From contig NZ_JACJSE010000001.1 in the NCBI RefSeq assembly GCF_014698045.1, positions 124,001 through 188,000 of the forward strand: a stretch of 64,000 nucleotides of DNA, written 5' to 3'. Numbering within the stretch: the first letter of the stretch is position 1; each line of letters starts with the position of its first letter. This DNA comes from Aulosira sp. FACHB-615. Its GTDB lineage: Bacteria > Cyanobacteriota > Cyanobacteriia > Cyanobacteriales > Nostocaceae. Shown here one piece after another: positions 45,294 to 54,739 of this stretch. The position numbers and the translations under genes are program-made. Below the pieces are notes generated by a model. The model was not told the origin of the DNA. It ran no database searches and saw only the letters and a program-made list of their open reading frames with translations.

Positions 45294-47609
45294 ATGGCAA
45301 AGCGATCGCTCCAAGCATCGGCTGAAGGGATCAGAAAAGCAAAACAAGCCTTTAAACGCAAAGGCTGGACACAAGAATATTTAGCAGCTGAGGTAGGCTT
45401 AGAGACTCGCCAAGCCATTTGGAAGTTTTTTACTGGCCAACGGATAGACCGTCATGTATTTAACGATATTTGTTTTGCTCTGGAACTAGATATCGCAGAA
45501 ATTGCCCAATCTTTTACCACAGACGAATCAGGTTTGCTAGACAGCCCTGCAAATCTATCATTAGATATTGAGACAGTTGTACACAAACTGCGGTCTGTGT
45601 ATCACAAAAATATTCAAATGCAGTGTGGTACTGTGCAAATCTTGGATGTTGCCCAAACAATACAATTCCATGATATTTATGTTGATGTCGAAATTTTAGA
45701 AGAAATTAACAGTCGCAGATGGCTAGAAATTAAGAAATTTCCCCAGGTATGGATCAAAGAAAATAACTGCTTGGGTGTAGTTGACTGGCCGCAAACTAGA
45801 ACTTCGGGAATAGCAGCCGTCAAAAAATATGACAAGCTGATGGTGCTAGGTAAACCCGGTATTGGCAAAACCACATTTTTGCAAGCGATCGCCAATAGTT
45901 GTAATCTGGGATTGCTTTACCCTGATTATTTACCCATTTTTTTGCGGTTAAAAGACTTTGCGGAAGATATTCGCGGATCTAGTCAAATTAGTTTATTTAA
46001 CTATCTGTGTGAATCTTTTCTCAATTTGGGCATTAGTGAACAAGAATTAAATACAGTTTTCACACATGGACGGGCTTTAATTTTATTAGATGGCTTAGAC
46101 GAAGTTCTTGAGAAAGATGTCAATAAAATCATCAACAAAATTCGGCAACTTACCGAAAAATTTTGTAAAAATAAAATAATTATTACTTGTAGACTGGGCA
46201 TACAAAATTATAAATTTTATGGCTTTACCGAAGTCGAAATTGGCAATTTTACTCAACCGCAAATAGCTAATTTTGCCGAAAAGTGGTTTCTTGCTATTGC
46301 CAAACAAACACCAGCCTTAGCCAAAGAATTAGCCAGTCGCTTTATGCAAAAGCTGGAATTAAAAGAAAATTTACCAATTCTAGATTTAGCAAGCACCCCG
46401 CTTTTACTTAACTTTATTTGTTTGGTCTTTCAGTTTAACGAAGATTTTCCCAACAACCGCGCTGAAATTTATAAACAAATTTTGGATTTACTACTCACGC
46501 GCTGGGATGAAGCTAAAGGCGTTAAAAGAGATGAAATTTATCCTAATTTTTCATTGTTGCACAAAATTAAACTACTCAGTCATTTAGCAGCAATTACCTT
46601 TCCCCAAAGCAGTTATTTTCAGCCACAATCCCATCTGTGTCAACTAATTACAGATTATTTACTGCAAAATTTTAATCCAACTCACGATGCCGCAGCTTTA
46701 GAAATAGAAAGTGCATCTGTATTACAGGCAATTGAAGCCCAGCATGGATTATTAATGCAAAAGGCACTAGGAATTTATGCCTTTTCGCATTTTAGCTTGC
46801 AACAATATTTCACTGCTAAAGAAATAGTGACTAACCTCAATTCCCAAACCCTAGCAGCATTGATGAAGCACCTGAATAAAAAATATTGGCGGGAAGTTTT
46901 TTTACTAAGTGCGGGAATGTTAAACCCTGCCGATGAATTATTAAAATCTATGAAGGAAAAGATTGATAATTTATCTCGAAAAAATTCTAAAATACATCAT
47001 TTTTTAATTTGGCTGATGCAAAAATCAGCCGCCGTCAAAACATCTTATCATGTAGCAAGTGTGCGGGCTTTTTACTTTACTCTGGCCTTGCCTCCAGAAT
47101 CAGCTTTAGCCTGTAATCAAGAACTCGCTATACTTTTGGATAATCAGCTTGCAGGTAATCTCGCCACAGATTTAGCATTAGATTTGGCTTTAACGCATGG
47201 ATTGACTGTAAGTTTAGGCATAAATCCAGATATTTTTTTACCAAGATTTTCGGCTTTGAGTTTATCTCTTGATCTCAAGCATTTGTTGGCAAATCAACCA
47301 GAATTGCTGACAGCATTGCAAAACCTTAAAAATCAGCTACCTTCCCCCAGTCAAGGTGGAGAAGTTTTGAAAATTTGGTGGCAAGACAATGGCAAAAACT
47401 GGACAGAAAGCTTACGTAATTGGATGATTACTAACCGCAAAGTTGGGCATAATTGGCAATTTAATTCTCAAGATTTGGAGGAGATACAACAGTATTGGGA
47501 TGCTAACCAATTACTTTTAGATTGTTTGAAAACTGCCACTGATGTTTCTCCACAATTACGGAATTATTTAGAGACAAGTTTGTTTTTGCCTGGGAAGTCT
47601 GACGATTGA
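45294..47609 (+). CDS. helix-turn-helix NACHT-domain NTPase (STAND family), possible anti-phage protein
   Basis: 771 residues. Residues ~10-75 form an XRE-like HTH (GWTQEYLAAEVGLETRQAIWKFFTGQRID). The NACHT module: Walker A GKPGIGKTTF near 186-195, Walker B LILLDGLDEV near 262-271, and the sensor-like IIITCRLG near 293-300, followed by a winged-helix/helical arm (to ~540). The C-terminal ~230 residues are helical and Leu/Gln-rich, with no WD40, TPR or LRR repeats seen. Many bacterial NACHT proteins sense phage and trigger abortive defence, but this effector region is not recognisable, and regulation of another process is equally open. No toxin-like partner gene adjoins it. Confidence 0.85.
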   Translation: MAKRSLQASAEGIRKAKQAFKRKGWTQEYLAAEVGLETRQAIWKFFTGQRIDRHVFNDICFALELDIAEIAQSFTTDESGLLDSPANLSLDIETVVHKLRSVYHKNIQMQCGTVQILDVAQTIQFHDIYVDVEILEEINSRRWLEIKKFPQVWIKENNCLGVVDWPQTRTSGIAAVKKYDKLMVLGKPGIGKTTFLQAIANSCNLGLLYPDYLPIFLRLKDFAEDIRGSSQISLFNYLCESFLNLGISEQELNTVFTHGRALILLDGLDEVLEKDVNKIINKIRQLTEKFCKNKIIITCRLGIQNYKFYGFTEVEIGNFTQPQIANFAEKWFLAIAKQTPALAKELASRFMQKLELKENLPILDLASTPLLLNFICLVFQFNEDFPNNRAEIYKQILDLLLTRWDEAKGVKRDEIYPNFSLLHKIKLLSHLAAITFPQSSYFQPQSHLCQLITDYLLQNFNPTHDAAALEIESASVLQAIEAQHGLLMQKALGIYAFSHFSLQQYFTAKEIVTNLNSQTLAALMKHLNKKYWREVFLLSAGMLNPADELLKSMKEKIDNLSRKNSKIHHFLIWLMQKSAAVKTSYHVASVRAFYFTLALPPESALACNQELAILLDNQLAGNLATDLALDLALTHGLTVSLGINPDIFLPRFSALSLSLDLKHLLANQPELLTALQNLKNQLPSPSQGGEVLKIWWQDNGKNWTESLRNWMITNRKVGHNWQFNSQDLEEIQQYWDANQLLLDCLKTATDVSPQLRNYLETSLFLPGKSDD

Positions 47610-47983
47610 AATCGCGGCTATAAGACAATATGCTTCAGTTAAGTTTATGAGAGTTGATTTCTCAATTTCTGCTCTATCTATCAGATAATGAACAAGATTT
47701 GGGGGATTCTCCCCCAAACCCCCTCCAAAATCATTTTTTCGTTTTTTGTTGAATCATTATTTGTTGGTTTGGTTAAAATTTATTTTTCTTATACTAAATT
47801 GAAGAATGATTGCGACAAATGGATTACCCAAAAGCTTACCAGTCAATCCTTTCTCAATCCAAAATCTAAAATCAAAAATGGTATTATCTGAAATGTATTG
47901 GTATATAAATCAAACTTGAGATAGGCGACAAAAATTCCGTCTTAGTTCTAAATTACAAAAGTTGCGTCTAACTTCTCACGGTT
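47610..47983. other. non-coding gap
   Basis: 374 bases. 47700-47735 carries GGGGGATTCTCCCCCAAACCCCCTCC, a hairpin-forming repeat that could terminate the NACHT transcript although no long T-run is next to it. A 67-codon frame starting at 47688 runs through it and is not called. Confidence 0.45.
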
Positions 47984-49309
47984 ATGAAATTTCTTCGTTG
48001 TTGTTGGTGGTTGGCTTTGTTATTGATGACAGCAGGTTGTAACCAAACTCGTGCTGTTTCTGAATCTACGCCTGCGCCTTTATTAGCAGCAAATACACAA
48101 TCAAAAAATATTATCCGCACTGAACCGCTTGCGCCACAACCAATTCGCATCAATTTGCAGAAGTTACCGCCACCTTTCGCTACCAAAAGCGCCTCGAAGC
48201 GCCCAGAAGTAGTATCTATTCCCCAAAATCCGGTATTGCGCGTACCGCCAGGATTTCAGGTGAATGTCTTTGCAGAAGGTTTGGACGCACCCCGATGGTT
48301 GGCTTTAACTCCTAGTGGTGATGTGTTGGTAACAGAAACGAGAGAAAACCGCATTCGCTTGCTGAGAGATAGTAATGGCGATGGTGTGGCTGATGTGAGT
48401 CAAACATTTGCGAGTGCAGACAATGGCTTAAATATTCCTTTTGGGATGGCGTTTGCGGGGAATTATTTCTTTTTGGGGAACACTGATGAGGTTTTACGGT
48501 TTCCCTACAGCAAAGGACAAAAACAACTATCGGGGACTGGGACAAAAATTGCTGATCTTCCTGGCGGTGGTTATAACCAACATTGGACAAGAAATGTTAT
48601 CGCTGCACCAGATGGGAAGAAGTTGTATGTTTCGGTTGGTTCTCGTTCTAATGTGGATGAGGAAGAGTTACCGAGGGCTTCTGTACAGGTGATGAATTTG
48701 GATGGTTCCCAAAAGCAAACTTTCGCCTTTGGTTTGCGAAATCCTGTAGGTTTGGATTTTCATCCAGTGACGAAGGAACTCTACACAACGGTAAATGAAC
48801 GGGATGGTATTGGGGATGATTTGGTTCCTGATTATTTCACCCGCATTCAGCAGGGAGAATTTTATGGCTGGCCTTATACTTACTTAACACCAAATAAACT
48901 TGACCCCCGTCAAACTGCGAATGGTAAAAGTAAACGCCCAGATTTAGCCGCCAGGACTCGTACGCCTGATGTGTTATTTCAAGCTCATTCGGCGGCTTTG
49001 GGTGTGCAGTTTTACGATGGTAAGAGTTTTCCTGAAAAATATAAAAATGGCGCTTTTGTGGCGTTTCGGGGTTCTTGGAACCGCGATCGCGGGACTGGTT
49101 ATAAAGTTGTATTTGTACCTTTTAATACCCAAGGACGACCACAAGGCAATTACGAAGATTTTCTCACGGGATTTTTGTTAAACCCCAGTACCCCAACTAC
49201 TTGGGGAAGGCCTGTTGGTTTATTAGTTTTGCCTGATGGGAGTTTGTTAGTCACAGAAGAAGCTAATAACCGGATTTATCGCATTCAATATGTAGGTAAT
49301 CAAAAATAG
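47984..49309 (+). CDS. sorbosone/glucose dehydrogenase-like (GSDH) lipoprotein
   Basis: 441 residues. Residues 1-~19 form a lipoprotein signal with lipobox LLMTAGC, so it is probably anchored to a membrane outside the cytoplasm. The rest (~75-435) is a six-bladed beta-propeller of the sorbosone dehydrogenase family: PPGFQVNVFAEGLDAPRWLALTPSGDVLVTE near 87-117, GYNQHWTRNVIAAPDGKKLYVSVGSRSN near 196-223 and VAFRGSWNRDRGTGYKVVFVPF near 357-378 match. Relatives use PQQ to oxidise sugars; cofactor and substrate are not known here. It is 78 bases upstream of the NHL gene on the same strand. Confidence 0.85.
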   Translation: MKFLRCCWWLALLLMTAGCNQTRAVSESTPAPLLAANTQSKNIIRTEPLAPQPIRINLQKLPPPFATKSASKRPEVVSIPQNPVLRVPPGFQVNVFAEGLDAPRWLALTPSGDVLVTETRENRIRLLRDSNGDGVADVSQTFASADNGLNIPFGMAFAGNYFFLGNTDEVLRFPYSKGQKQLSGTGTKIADLPGGGYNQHWTRNVIAAPDGKKLYVSVGSRSNVDEEELPRASVQVMNLDGSQKQTFAFGLRNPVGLDFHPVTKELYTTVNERDGIGDDLVPDYFTRIQQGEFYGWPYTYLTPNKLDPRQTANGKSKRPDLAARTRTPDVLFQAHSAALGVQFYDGKSFPEKYKNGAFVAFRGSWNRDRGTGYKVVFVPFNTQGRPQGNYEDFLTGFLLNPSTPTTWGRPVGLLVLPDGSLLVTEEANNRIYRIQYVGNQK

Positions 49310-49387
49310 ACTAAAAAATAGCAGCCGCCGATACAAGCTGATATCCGCCGATAATTTTAAATAACAATTAGTGTTTCGTGGCGGTTC

Positions 49388-50581
49388 ATGTCTATTCCTA
49401 ACAATAGTAATGCTGTAGCAAGTTTATCTAATTTACCTTTATCACCAAATGGTGCAAAGGTAATTTTAGGTACTAGTCTTGAACCGCAACAATTAGCTAT
49501 ACCAATAGCACCTAGCCCAATCACAATGTTTGGCCCTCGTGGGGCTTGTTTAACATCAGAAAATAAGTCATTGTGGGTGTCAGATACAGGACATCATCGA
49601 TTATTAGGATGGCGGAATTTACCTAGTGAAGATAATCAACCGGCAGACTGGGTAATTGGACAACCAGACTTTTATCATGAAGGGCAGAATGCTAAAGGTA
49701 AGACAGGAAGAAACACGGTTAGCGTCCCCACCGGAATTTGTGTTTGTGGGCAAGGTTTAGCGGTGGCTGATGCTTGGAATCATCGAGTTTTGATTTGGCA
49801 AAATGTCCCAGAAGATAGCAATGTGCCAGCCGATTTGGTATTAGGACAGACTAATTTTATTGATAATGAACCTAATCGCGGCACTCAAAAAGCAACTGCC
49901 AATACAATGCACTGGCCTTATGGGGTTTTCTATCATCAAGGTAAGCTATTTGTGGCGGATACTGGTAATCGCAGGTTGTTAATTTGGCAGCAATTACCCA
50001 CAGAAAATGGTCAGCCTGCGGATATAGTTCTGGGACAACCAGATATGATTTCTCGGAATGAGAATGGCGGTGCTTCTGCAACGGCGGCGAGTATGCGTTG
50101 GTGTCATGATATTGCAGTTTGGCATGATAATTTAGTTGTCGCTGATGCGGGTAATCATCGTGTGATGATTTGGCAAGGTATCCCCACAGAAAATAATACG
50201 CCTTGTGCAGTAGTGTTAGGACAAAATAGCTTTGATTTTGTAGAGATGAATCAAGGGGTGTATTGGCCGAGTGCGAGTAGTTTAAGTATGCCTTATGGGG
50301 TGGCGACGACTGGGGAATGGTTGCTGGTGGCGGATACGGCAAATTCGCGGTTGCTAGGATGGAAGCAGGCGAAATCTATATTATCATTGCAAGGTGCGAT
50401 CGCTTCGGCAATTATTGGACAAAGTAGCTTTGCAAGTAAAAGCGAAAACCGCAATTACGGACTCCCGATGCGCGATAGTTTGAATTGGCCTTATGGTGTG
50501 AAAATTTGCGGGAATACGGCGGTAATTGCTGATTCTGGAAATAATCGGGTTTTATTGTGGGGGTTTGATGAGGAGAATTAA
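49388..50581 (+). CDS. NHL-repeat beta-propeller protein upstream of hypF
   Basis: 397 residues without an obvious signal peptide. About six repeats of the form W-P-Y-G-V ... L-x-V-A-D-T-G-N-x-R-L-L-I-W (for example GVFYHQGKLFVADTGNRRLLIW near 180-201 and IAVWHDNLVVADAGNHRVMIW near 239-259), each preceded by an ADxVLGQPDF stretch. NHL propellers usually bind protein or RNA. It ends 39 bases before hypF, and from memory an NHL-repeat gene also precedes hypF in the extended hyp operon of Nostoc PCC 7120, so a link to hydrogenase maturation or its partners is plausible but untested. Confidence 0.85.
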   Translation: MSIPNNSNAVASLSNLPLSPNGAKVILGTSLEPQQLAIPIAPSPITMFGPRGACLTSENKSLWVSDTGHHRLLGWRNLPSEDNQPADWVIGQPDFYHEGQNAKGKTGRNTVSVPTGICVCGQGLAVADAWNHRVLIWQNVPEDSNVPADLVLGQTNFIDNEPNRGTQKATANTMHWPYGVFYHQGKLFVADTGNRRLLIWQQLPTENGQPADIVLGQPDMISRNENGGASATAASMRWCHDIAVWHDNLVVADAGNHRVMIWQGIPTENNTPCAVVLGQNSFDFVEMNQGVYWPSASSLSMPYGVATTGEWLLVADTANSRLLGWKQAKSILSLQGAIASAIIGQSSFASKSENRNYGLPMRDSLNWPYGVKICGNTAVIADSGNNRVLLWGFDEEN

Positions 50582-50615
50582 ACGAACCGCAAAGGACGCA
50601 AAGGACGCGAAGAGA
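50582..50615. repeat. ACCGCAAAGGACGC-type repeat before hypF
   Basis: ACGAACCGCAAAGGACGCAAAGGACGCGAAGAG starts right after the NHL stop codon and runs to just before the hypF start. A near-identical copy lies inside hypF at about 51498-51540. Confidence 0.8.
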
Positions 50616-50620
50616 AGAAT

Positions 50621-53176
50621 ATGGCAAGTGAAGAAATCAGAGTTAGAGGTACTGTTCAGGGGGTGGGGTTTCGTCCGACTGTCTACCGTCTGGCTAAAGC
50701 TTGCGGGTTGCGGGGCGATGTTTGTAATGATGGAGAAGGTGTATTAATTCGTGTCTCTGGAAGTGAGGAAGCAATAGCTGAGTTTGTGGTGAGGTTACAG
50801 CAAGAATGTCCACCACTGGCAAAAATTCAAGAGTTAATCAGAACTCGATGTACACAAGAGTATAACTATGATGATTTTGTGATTTCGCCAAGTGTCAGCA
50901 ACAAAATCAAAACCGACATCACACCAGATGCGGCGACTTGTCCCCAATGTCAAAAGGAAATTTTTGACCCCTTTAGTCGGTTTTACCGTTACCCTTTTAC
51001 TAACTGTACTCATTGCGGCCCCCGTCTGAGTATTATTCGCGCTATTCCTTATGACAGATGTAATACCAGTATGTCTGCGTTTGTGATGTGCGCTGAATGT
51101 GCAGCAGAATACCACGATGTCGAAAACCGCAGATTTCACGCCCAACCTACAGCTTGCCATAGTTGCGGCCCTTCTGCTTGGCTAGAACGTGCTGATGGTA
51201 AACCTGTGACTGCTTCGATGTTTTCGATGATGGATGATGTGGATGCTGTTTGTACGTTGTTGCAAAAGGGTGAGATTGTTGCAATTAAGGGGTTAGGTGG
51301 GTTTCATTTGGCTTGTGATGCAACACATGAAGTTGCTGTGCAGAAATTACGTCAGCGTAAGCAACGTTATGATAAGCCTTTTGCTTTGATGGCGCGAGAT
51401 TTGGCGGTAATTGAGGAATATTGTATTGTTGGTGAGAAAGAGAAGGCGTTATTAGTTAGTTCGGCTGCACCTGTTGTTTTGTTGCGGAGGAAAGAAGAAA
51501 CGAACCGCAAAGGGCGCAAAGAGCGCGAAGGAGAGGAGGGAAGAGGAGTTACAGAGGGTTTTGGTATAAGTCTTATCAATAATAAAAATACTCAGCACTC
51601 AGCACTTAGCACTCAGCACTCTCCAGAAAACACTCAGCACTCAGCACTCACACTTCGACTTCTCCTGTCGGAGACGCTGCGCGAACGCTCAGTGTACAGC
51701 ACTCAGCACTCCATAGCAGAATCTGTTGCACCAGGACAAAATACTCTCGGATTCATGTTACCTTATACGCCTTTGCATCATTTAATTTTGCGGCGGATGA
51801 ATCGACCCATTGTGTTAACGAGTGGCAATATTTCTGATGAACCACAGTGTATTGATAATGATGCGGCGTTAGAAAAGTTGGGGAAGATTGCTGATTATTT
51901 TCTATTACATAATCGAGATATTGTTAATCGTATAGATGATTCTGTCGTGCGGGTTGTTGGAGAGAAAATCCAAATCGTTCGTCGTGCTAGAGGATACGCA
52001 CCAGCACCGATTAATTTACCACCAGGATTTGAGCAAGTACCGCCAATTTTAGCAATGGGGAGTGAGTTAAAAAATACTTTTTGTTTGTTGCGTGATGGTG
52101 AGGCAATTTTATCGCAACATTTAGGTGATTTAGAAAATGCGGCGGCGTTTAATGCTTATCAGGAAACGCTGAATTTATACTTGAATTTATTTGAGCATAA
52201 ACCAGAAGCGATCGCCATCGATAAACACCCTGAATATCTTTCTAGTAAATTTGGTAAAGAACTCGCCACGGCTAATCAAATTCCTCTGCATCAAATTCAA
52301 CATCATCACGCCCACATTGCTGCTTGTCTGGCGGAAAATAACATTGCTTTAAATACATCACCAGTTGTAGGTATTGCTTTTGATGGTTTGGGTTATGGCG
52401 AAGATGGCACACTTTGGGGCGGAGAATTTCTGCTGGCTGACTACCGTCAATTTCAGCGACTAGCAACATTTAAACCAGTGGCGATGATAGGTGGTGAACA
52501 AGCAATTTACCAACCCTGGCGTAATACTTATGCCCATTTAATCTCAGCAAATCTTTGGGAGCAATGCCAACAAGAATATCCTGATTTAGAAATATTAAAA
52601 TTTCTGAAAAAAAAGCCATTACAATTACTCAATCAAGTTATAGAAAAAAACATTAACTCGCCTCCAGCCTCATCAATCGGGCGATTATTTGATGCGGTAG
52701 CCGCCGCTATTGGTATTTGTACTGAAGCATGTAGCTATGAAGGACAAGCTGCGATCGCCTTAGAATCTTTAGTTGATGTTAACATCTTAAACAATCATAA
52801 AGAAAAGCTAATTTATCCCTTTAATTTTAACTTTTCCGATAATATCTATTGTATAGACTCAGCACCAATGTGGTCTGCTTTACTCAGTGATTTGCAGCAA
52901 CAAATTCCCCAATCAGTCATCGCTACTAAATTTCACCAGAGTTTAGCTCATATTACAGTAAAAATGGTTAAGCTTCTGTGTCAAGAATATCAAATTCAGC
53001 AAGTAGTTCTCACAGGAGGAGTATTTCAAAATACTATCTTATTACAGTTAGTCACTCAACATTTACAAGCCTCTAATATTAACGTACTAACTCATAGCTT
53101 AGTTCCTACTAACGATGGCGGTTTATCGTTAGGACAAGCCATAATTACAGCCGCAAAATTAATTACAAATTATTAA
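50621..53176 (+). CDS. hypF: carbamoyltransferase HypF
   Basis: 851 residues, longer than the usual ~750-780. HypF makes the thiocarboxamide on HypE from carbamoyl phosphate, the source of the cyanide ligands of [NiFe] hydrogenase. Domains in order: acylphosphatase-like (~5-95, VRGTVQGVGFRPTVYRLA); two zinc fingers (~105-190, CPQC...CTHCGP and CAEC...CHSCGP); YrdC-like (~200-470); Kae1-like (~480-850) with HHHAHIAACLAENN near 561-574 and DGLGYGEDGTLWGGEF. Residues ~293-363 within the YrdC-like domain are repeat-derived and absent in normal HypF, apparently an in-frame insertion. All domain motifs on either side are intact, so the protein may still work. Confidence 0.95.
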   Translation: MASEEIRVRGTVQGVGFRPTVYRLAKACGLRGDVCNDGEGVLIRVSGSEEAIAEFVVRLQQECPPLAKIQELIRTRCTQEYNYDDFVISPSVSNKIKTDITPDAATCPQCQKEIFDPFSRFYRYPFTNCTHCGPRLSIIRAIPYDRCNTSMSAFVMCAECAAEYHDVENRRFHAQPTACHSCGPSAWLERADGKPVTASMFSMMDDVDAVCTLLQKGEIVAIKGLGGFHLACDATHEVAVQKLRQRKQRYDKPFALMARDLAVIEEYCIVGEKEKALLVSSAAPVVLLRRKEETNRKGRKEREGEEGRGVTEGFGISLINNKNTQHSALSTQHSPENTQHSALTLRLLLSETLRERSVYSTQHSIAESVAPGQNTLGFMLPYTPLHHLILRRMNRPIVLTSGNISDEPQCIDNDAALEKLGKIADYFLLHNRDIVNRIDDSVVRVVGEKIQIVRRARGYAPAPINLPPGFEQVPPILAMGSELKNTFCLLRDGEAILSQHLGDLENAAAFNAYQETLNLYLNLFEHKPEAIAIDKHPEYLSSKFGKELATANQIPLHQIQHHHAHIAACLAENNIALNTSPVVGIAFDGLGYGEDGTLWGGEFLLADYRQFQRLATFKPVAMIGGEQAIYQPWRNTYAHLISANLWEQCQQEYPDLEILKFLKKKPLQLLNQVIEKNINSPPASSIGRLFDAVAAAIGICTEACSYEGQAAIALESLVDVNILNNHKEKLIYPFNFNFSDNIYCIDSAPMWSALLSDLQQQIPQSVIATKFHQSLAHITVKMVKLLCQEYQIQQVVLTGGVFQNTILLQLVTQHLQASNINVLTHSLVPTNDGGLSLGQAIITAAKLITNY
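51498..51712. repeat. composite repeat insertion inside hypF
   Basis: In order: an AACGAACCGCAAAGGGCGC unit like the one before hypF; CTCAGCACTCAGCACTTAGCACTCAGCAC units like those at 12913-13072; and a TCCTGTCGGAGACGCTGCGCGAACGCTCAG unit, then again CAGCACTCAGCAC. All are read in frame as residues ~293-363. Confidence 0.8.
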
Positions 53177-53180
53177 CGCT

Positions 53181-53213
53181 TCTTCTCTGCGCCCTCCGCG
53201 CCTCTGCGGTTCG
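53181..53213. repeat. GCGCCTCTGCGG-type repeat between hypF and hypC
   Basis: TCTTCTCTGCGCCCTCCGCGCCTCTGCGGTTCG; inverse orientation of the repeats at 50582 and 57431, similar to 56211-56241 and 59381-59407. Confidence 0.75.
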
Positions 53214-53232
53214 CTATAAAAGGAAAATACAA

Positions 53233-53478
53233 ATGTGCTTAGGAATTCCTGGACAAATTGTCGAAATTACCGACACTCAGAAAAAATTAGCCATTGTGAA
53301 TGTTGCTGGTGTCAAACGTCAAGTTAACATCGCTTGCATCGTCGATGAACAACATACGCCCGAAGCTTGTTTAGGAGATTGGGTATTAGTTCACGTTGGT
53401 TTTGCGATGAATCGAATTAATGAGGAAGAAGCTGCGGAGACATTAAAATTATTAGCAGAAATCGCCGCTATGAGTTAG
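53233..53478 (+). CDS. hypC: hydrogenase maturation chaperone HypC
   Basis: 81 residues, usual size. Starts MCLGIPGQIVEI: Cys2 (N-terminal after Met removal) binds the Fe(CN)2CO unit together with HypD and transfers it to the hydrogenase large subunit. It lies 56 bases after hypF and 44 before hypD. Confidence 0.96.
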   Translation: MCLGIPGQIVEITDTQKKLAIVNVAGVKRQVNIACIVDEQHTPEACLGDWVLVHVGFAMNRINEEEAAETLKLLAEIAAMS

Positions 53479-53522
53479 AGATTTTAACGCAGAGTTTATA
53501 CAGTAAATTAGCCCTATATTTT

Positions 53523-54674
53523 ATGAAATACGTTGACGAATTTCGGGAACCCGAAAAAGCCCATGCCCTACAAAAAGAGATAGTAAAAATCAGCCGCCAA
53601 ATAGAAAAACATATCAAAATTATGGAAATCTGTGGCGGACATACTCACTCTATTTTTAAATACGGTATTGAAGAAATTCTGCCCGACAATATTGAATTAA
53701 TACATGGGCCTGGTTGTCCAGTCTGTGTCATGCCAAGGGGAAGATTAGATGATGCGATCGCTATCTCCCAACATCCTAACGTCATCTTGGCAACATTTGG
53801 CGACACCATGCGCGTTCCCGGTTCCAAAGACAGCCTACTGCAAGCCAAAGCCAAAGGCGCAGATATTCGTATGGTGTACTCGCCCTTAGATAGCTTACAA
53901 CTCGCCAAAGATAACCCCAACAAAGAAGTAGTCTTCTTCGCCCTCGGCTTTGAAACCACAGTTCCCAGCACAGCTTTTACCATCCTCCAAGCTGATGCAG
54001 AAAACATACATAACTTTAGTATGTTTTGCAATCATGTATTAGTTATTCCCGCCCTCAAAGCACTACTAGATAACCCAGATTTACAACTAGATGGATTTGT
54101 TGGCCCTGGTCATGTCAGTATGGTAATTGGTACTGACCCCTATCAATTTATCGCCCAACAATATCATAAACCAATAGTTGTTTCTGGTTTTGAACCCCTA
54201 GACATTCTCCAATCAGTTTGGATGTTATTAAAACAGCTAGTAGAAAATCGTTACGAAGTCGAAAACCAATATAACCGACTTGTCGAAAAAGCTGGAAATC
54301 AAATAGCACTAAAAGCGATGAATCAAGTTTTTGCTGTACGCGAAACTTTTGAATGGCGTGGTTTAGGAGAACTACCAAATTCTGGCTTAAAAATTCGTCC
54401 TGAATATAGCCAATTTGATGCTGAAGTAAAATTTACCATCCCTAATCAAAAAGTTGCTGACCATAAAGCTTGTAAATGTGGCGAAATTCTCAAAGGAGTT
54501 TTAAAACCGTGGGAATGTAAAGTATTTGGTACAGCCTGCACCCCAGAAACACCGATAGGTACTTGCATGGTTTCCTCGGAAGGTGCTTGTGCAGCTTATT
54601 ACAAATACGGACGCTTCTCTAATTTCACGCAAAAAAAAGTAACTGAAAAACAAACAGCAACCCTAACTTCATAA
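53523..54674 (+). CDS. hypD: hydrogenase maturation protein HypD
   Basis: 383 residues. HypD with HypC forms the scaffold on which Fe(CN)2CO is assembled. Landmarks: KIMEICGGHTHSIFKYGI near 35-52 (Cys near 40 binds Fe), GPGCPVCVMPRG near 62-73, a VFFALGFETTVPST block near 137-150, and the C-terminal iron-sulfur ligands in CKCGEILKG, CKVFGTACTP and GACAAYYKYGR (about 317-364). The last ~15 residues are extra. Confidence 0.97.
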   Translation: MKYVDEFREPEKAHALQKEIVKISRQIEKHIKIMEICGGHTHSIFKYGIEEILPDNIELIHGPGCPVCVMPRGRLDDAIAISQHPNVILATFGDTMRVPGSKDSLLQAKAKGADIRMVYSPLDSLQLAKDNPNKEVVFFALGFETTVPSTAFTILQADAENIHNFSMFCNHVLVIPALKALLDNPDLQLDGFVGPGHVSMVIGTDPYQFIAQQYHKPIVVSGFEPLDILQSVWMLLKQLVENRYEVENQYNRLVEKAGNQIALKAMNQVFAVRETFEWRGLGELPNSGLKIRPEYSQFDAEVKFTIPNQKVADHKACKCGEILKGVLKPWECKVFGTACTPETPIGTCMVSSEGACAAYYKYGRFSNFTQKKVTEKQTATLTS

Positions 54675-54739
54675 CCTAATATAAGAGTGAGCAATCCGCA
54701 CTCTACAACACAAAAATTTTAGGATTGGAGTAGGAATTT

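Noticed and set aside
47688..47891. 67-codon plus-strand frame after the NACHT gene
   Set aside because: Contains the GGGGGATTCTCCCCC repeat and has no recognisable sequence.
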